Assembly: GCA_964617565.1 (NCBI GenBank)
Contig: CAZTYH010000046.1
Span: forward strand, 1-25,243
DNA: 25,243 nt
Origin: JAKJGV01 sp964617565
GTDB taxonomy: Bacteria > Verrucomicrobiota > Kiritimatiellia > CAIQIC01 > JAGNIJ01
Direction of reading: 5' to 3'
Shown here: one piece after another, positions 23,590 to 25,243 of the stretch
Numbering within the stretch: position 1 is the stretch's first letter
Layout of the letters: the number at the start of each line of letters is the position of its first letter
The notes under the pieces: model-generated
What the model saw: only the letters and a program-made list of their open reading frames with translations
What the model was told of the DNA's origin: nothing
Database searches by the model: none
Program-made: the position numbers and the translations under genes

Positions 23590-24996
23590 TCACTCTTTCA
23601 CGGAGGGGAAGTCAAGTGTGAACTCTGTTCCCTGATTCACTTCGCTCTCCACGGAAATGCGAATGCCGTGCGTTTGCGCAACATGTCGGACGATGGCCAG
23701 CCCGAGTCCGGATGAAGTCTTGTTATGCTGCGCTGCCCGGTCGGTGCGATAATACTCGTCGAAAATATGGGGAATCTTGTCTGCTTCTATGCCGATCCCT
23801 TCGTCCTTGATCATTATGCGGGCGGCCCCGTCCGGTCTTCGCTGACAGCGGATGGATACGTGTCCTTCCGATTGTGAGTAGCTGATGGCGTTGGAGAGAA
23901 TATTGGAAAAAAGAATGCGGATCTGCTCCTCGACGGCTCGCGCCGGGACGGAGTCCGCGGAGATGTCCAGTTGAACCTTGCGTTCGGCGGCAAGCGGCTG
24001 GACTTGTTGCACGCACCATCGAAGTGTCGCTGCGACATCCAGATACTGCCAGTTAAGCGATTCGGCCTCGACGGATCTGAGATTGGCGAGTTGGAGCATC
24101 TCGCGTATTTCGTTTGAAAGACGCCGGCAGCGGATATCCACGCGGGTAAGAATGTCCGTGGCTTCGTCCGTCATGGGGCCGCAGTATCCTTTCATAAGTA
24201 ACTGGACGTTGGCCTGGATCGCGGCGAAGGGGGCCTTGAGCTCATGCGTGGTTCTGAGCATGTGCTTGGACTTGGCTTCCTGCGCGAGGATCAGGCTGCG
24301 ATTGAGGTCGGAAAGAGCCTTGTCCCGCTCACGAACCCGCTCTGAAAGGTGCGACGTCAGTGTCCAGATCACGAGACAAAAGAGGCAGAAAAGAAAGGCT
24401 TCAAGCCAGCGCAGACGTGCTGGGTCAACGTTGTCGGAAAAGGGTTGTGTGAACACCGGGGCTGCCGGGGCGATTCCGCGCACGTCGAGCATGAGCGCAA
24501 CGGAATAGAGCAGGAGGGCAAGCGCAAGCACGGCGAACGATTCGCGGCGGTTGAAAAATATGCAGGCGAGCACGATATGGAACAGGTAGGCGAAGGATAC
24601 GATGGCCTGCAACTCGCCGGAATAATGCACAACCACCGTGAGGAAAATGAGGTCCGATATGATTTGAATCCAAAGGTTGATCCGGCAAGCCTGCGAACGC
24701 GGCCGGACATTCCGGATATGAAAAGTAAAACCGATGTTTGCAAGCGCAAGCAGCGCGGTCAGGATCAACGGCCACGCACCGGGCGGCTGAAGGCCCATCC
24801 CCGTTGCGAAGTCCGGGACCAGGTTCAGAAATCCGTAACCGCCGAGAATGGTGACGACGATCCAGCGAAGCTGGCAGAACCAGAGCGCGTTGGCCGCGAG
24901 CATGGACTCTGGCAGGGCAGGGCGGCGGCGGGAAATCGCGCCCCGCATTTCATCCAACGGCGATGCTTCCAGCGGCAATTCGTAGCGTGCAGCCAT
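23590..24996 (-). CDS. Membrane-bound sensor histidine kinase
   Basis: 468 residues. Six membrane helices occupy about 42-215 with no large external loop, so it probably senses a membrane signal or redox state. A coiled-coil linker (216-245) leads to the H-box with H251 (LRTTHELKAPFAAI), then the ATPase domain: N-box N365/N369 (LFSNILSNAISYS), G1 DEGIGI (398-403), F-box IFDEYYRTD and G2 GLGLAI (from 430). All kinase residues are present. ATG 24996 has CGGAG about 5 bases before it. Followed by its response regulator in the same transcript. No sensed ligand can be told from sequence. Confidence 0.93.
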   Translation of the reverse strand: MAARYELPLEASPLDEMRGAISRRRPALPESMLAANALWFCQLRWIVVTILGGYGFLNLVPDFATGMGLQPPGAWPLILTALLALANIGFTFHIRNVRPRSQACRINLWIQIISDLIFLTVVVHYSGELQAIVSFAYLFHIVLACIFFNRRESFAVLALALLLYSVALMLDVRGIAPAAPVFTQPFSDNVDPARLRWLEAFLFCLFCLVIWTLTSHLSERVRERDKALSDLNRSLILAQEAKSKHMLRTTHELKAPFAAIQANVQLLMKGYCGPMTDEATDILTRVDIRCRRLSNEIREMLQLANLRSVEAESLNWQYLDVAATLRWCVQQVQPLAAERKVQLDISADSVPARAVEEQIRILFSNILSNAISYSQSEGHVSIRCQRRPDGAARIMIKDEGIGIEADKIPHIFDEYYRTDRAAQHNKTSSGLGLAIVRHVAQTHGIRISVESEVNQGTEFTLDFPSVKE

Positions 24997-25121
24997 CTAT
25001 ATCTCCGGGTCCAGCCCGATAAAACTAAAGTAACGTGCTGCAACAGCGATGACAATAACGGAGGGTATTATCGTTGAACTTTCAGGATTGGAGCGGTTCG
25101 ATAAGTCGGTGAATTCTTCGC

Positions 25122-25149
25122 TTGTCTTTCTCTGATTCTCAGGTAGTGT
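25122..25149 (+). promoter_or_regulatory. Candidate promoter of tRNA-Pro
   Basis: TTGTCT (25122-25127) and TAGTGT (25144-25149) lie 16 bp apart, 15 bp before the tRNA. By eye only; the upstream 25000-25120 shows nothing else convincing. Confidence 0.3.
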
Positions 25150-25164
25150 GGGCGTGGCTTGAGT

Positions 25165-25242
25165 CGGGGCGTGGCTCAGTCTGGCTAGAGCGCTTGGTTC
25201 GGGACCAAGAAGTCGCTGGTTCAAATCCAGTCGCCCCGACCA
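25165..25242 (+). tRNA. tRNA-Pro (CGG)
   Basis: Cloverleaf of 78 bases: acceptor CGGGGCG paired with CGCCCCG, D arm GCTC/GAGC, anticodon stem CTTGG/CCAAG with loop TTCGGGA giving anticodon CGG, T arm CTGG-TTCAAAT-CCAG, discriminator A and encoded CCA. C at position 1 is typical of tRNA-Pro. Confidence 0.96.
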
Positions 25243-25243
25243 T

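Noticed and set aside
1..25243. CRISPR array, transposase, toxin-antitoxin or defence genes
   Set aside because: No regularly spaced direct repeats, no transposase motifs and no small paired genes of that kind could be found on either strand.

Overview
The window looks like a piece of a draft or metagenome-assembled scaffold from a Gram-negative bacterium with moderately high GC. The best guess is the PVC superphylum, most likely Kiritimatiellota/Verrucomicrobiota. That rests on the huge secreted protein with TDxDGDGMPDG calcium-type repeats and a C-terminal 'YRVDYADD..GPW..LGT...RFYRV' module, a lipid A type acyltransferase (so an outer membrane with LPS), and the style of the extragenic repeats. 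The placement is inference; there is no rRNA here to test it. Six runs of exactly 100 N mark scaffold joins. Two of them (11419-11518 and 19219-19318) are false gaps: the same 55 bp stands on both sides, so the two contigs simply overlap.

Left part, plus strand: the 3' end of a giant multidomain surface protein (1-4682), then a small membrane-anchored protein with four DnaJ-type CxxCxGxG zinc motifs (4707-5078), then a second, gap-interrupted zinc-motif gene (about 5105-5349) whose visible part is in a frame broken by the gap. Next come methylthioadenosine phosphorylase (minus) and, divergent from it, glgC (plus). A tRNA-Lys(UUU) on the minus strand is followed by a cluster of palindromes, and a rhomboid intramembrane protease follows on the plus strand.

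Middle, minus strand: a compact five-gene operon, read right to left: HMA-like lipoprotein, pepA (leucyl aminopeptidase), purC, xerD, rnc. Once the false gap is collapsed, pepA-purC overlap by ATGA, and so do xerD-rnc. A promoter with a palindrome in its spacer lies in front of the first gene. Upstream is a 729-residue minus-strand protein that joins a six-hairpin glycosidase-like domain, one membrane helix and TPR repeats. Divergent from it are an SH3-domain secreted protein and a multi-pass GT-C-like membrane protein (plus).

Right part: tadA (minus) overlaps the end of the GT-C gene tail to tail. The tadA-lipA divergent region holds two TTTTCCA-N5-TGGAAAA units and a 24-bp perfect palindrome. 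lipA (lipoyl synthase) is followed by an LpxL/HtrB-type acyltransferase, a GT2 glycosyltransferase overlapping it by ATGA, a small-multidrug-export-family membrane protein (gap-interrupted) and a ferritin-like helical protein, all on the plus strand. A histidine kinase-response regulator pair (minus) and a tRNA-Pro(CGG) at the right edge close the window.

Most genes are housekeeping or envelope functions. I did not see a CRISPR array, transposase, prophage or an obvious defence system. The features I find most worth a second look are the glycosidase-TM-TPR fusion, the tandem J-domain-less DnaJ zinc proteins, the palindromic elements before lipA and the HMA gene, and the extragenic hairpin repeats.
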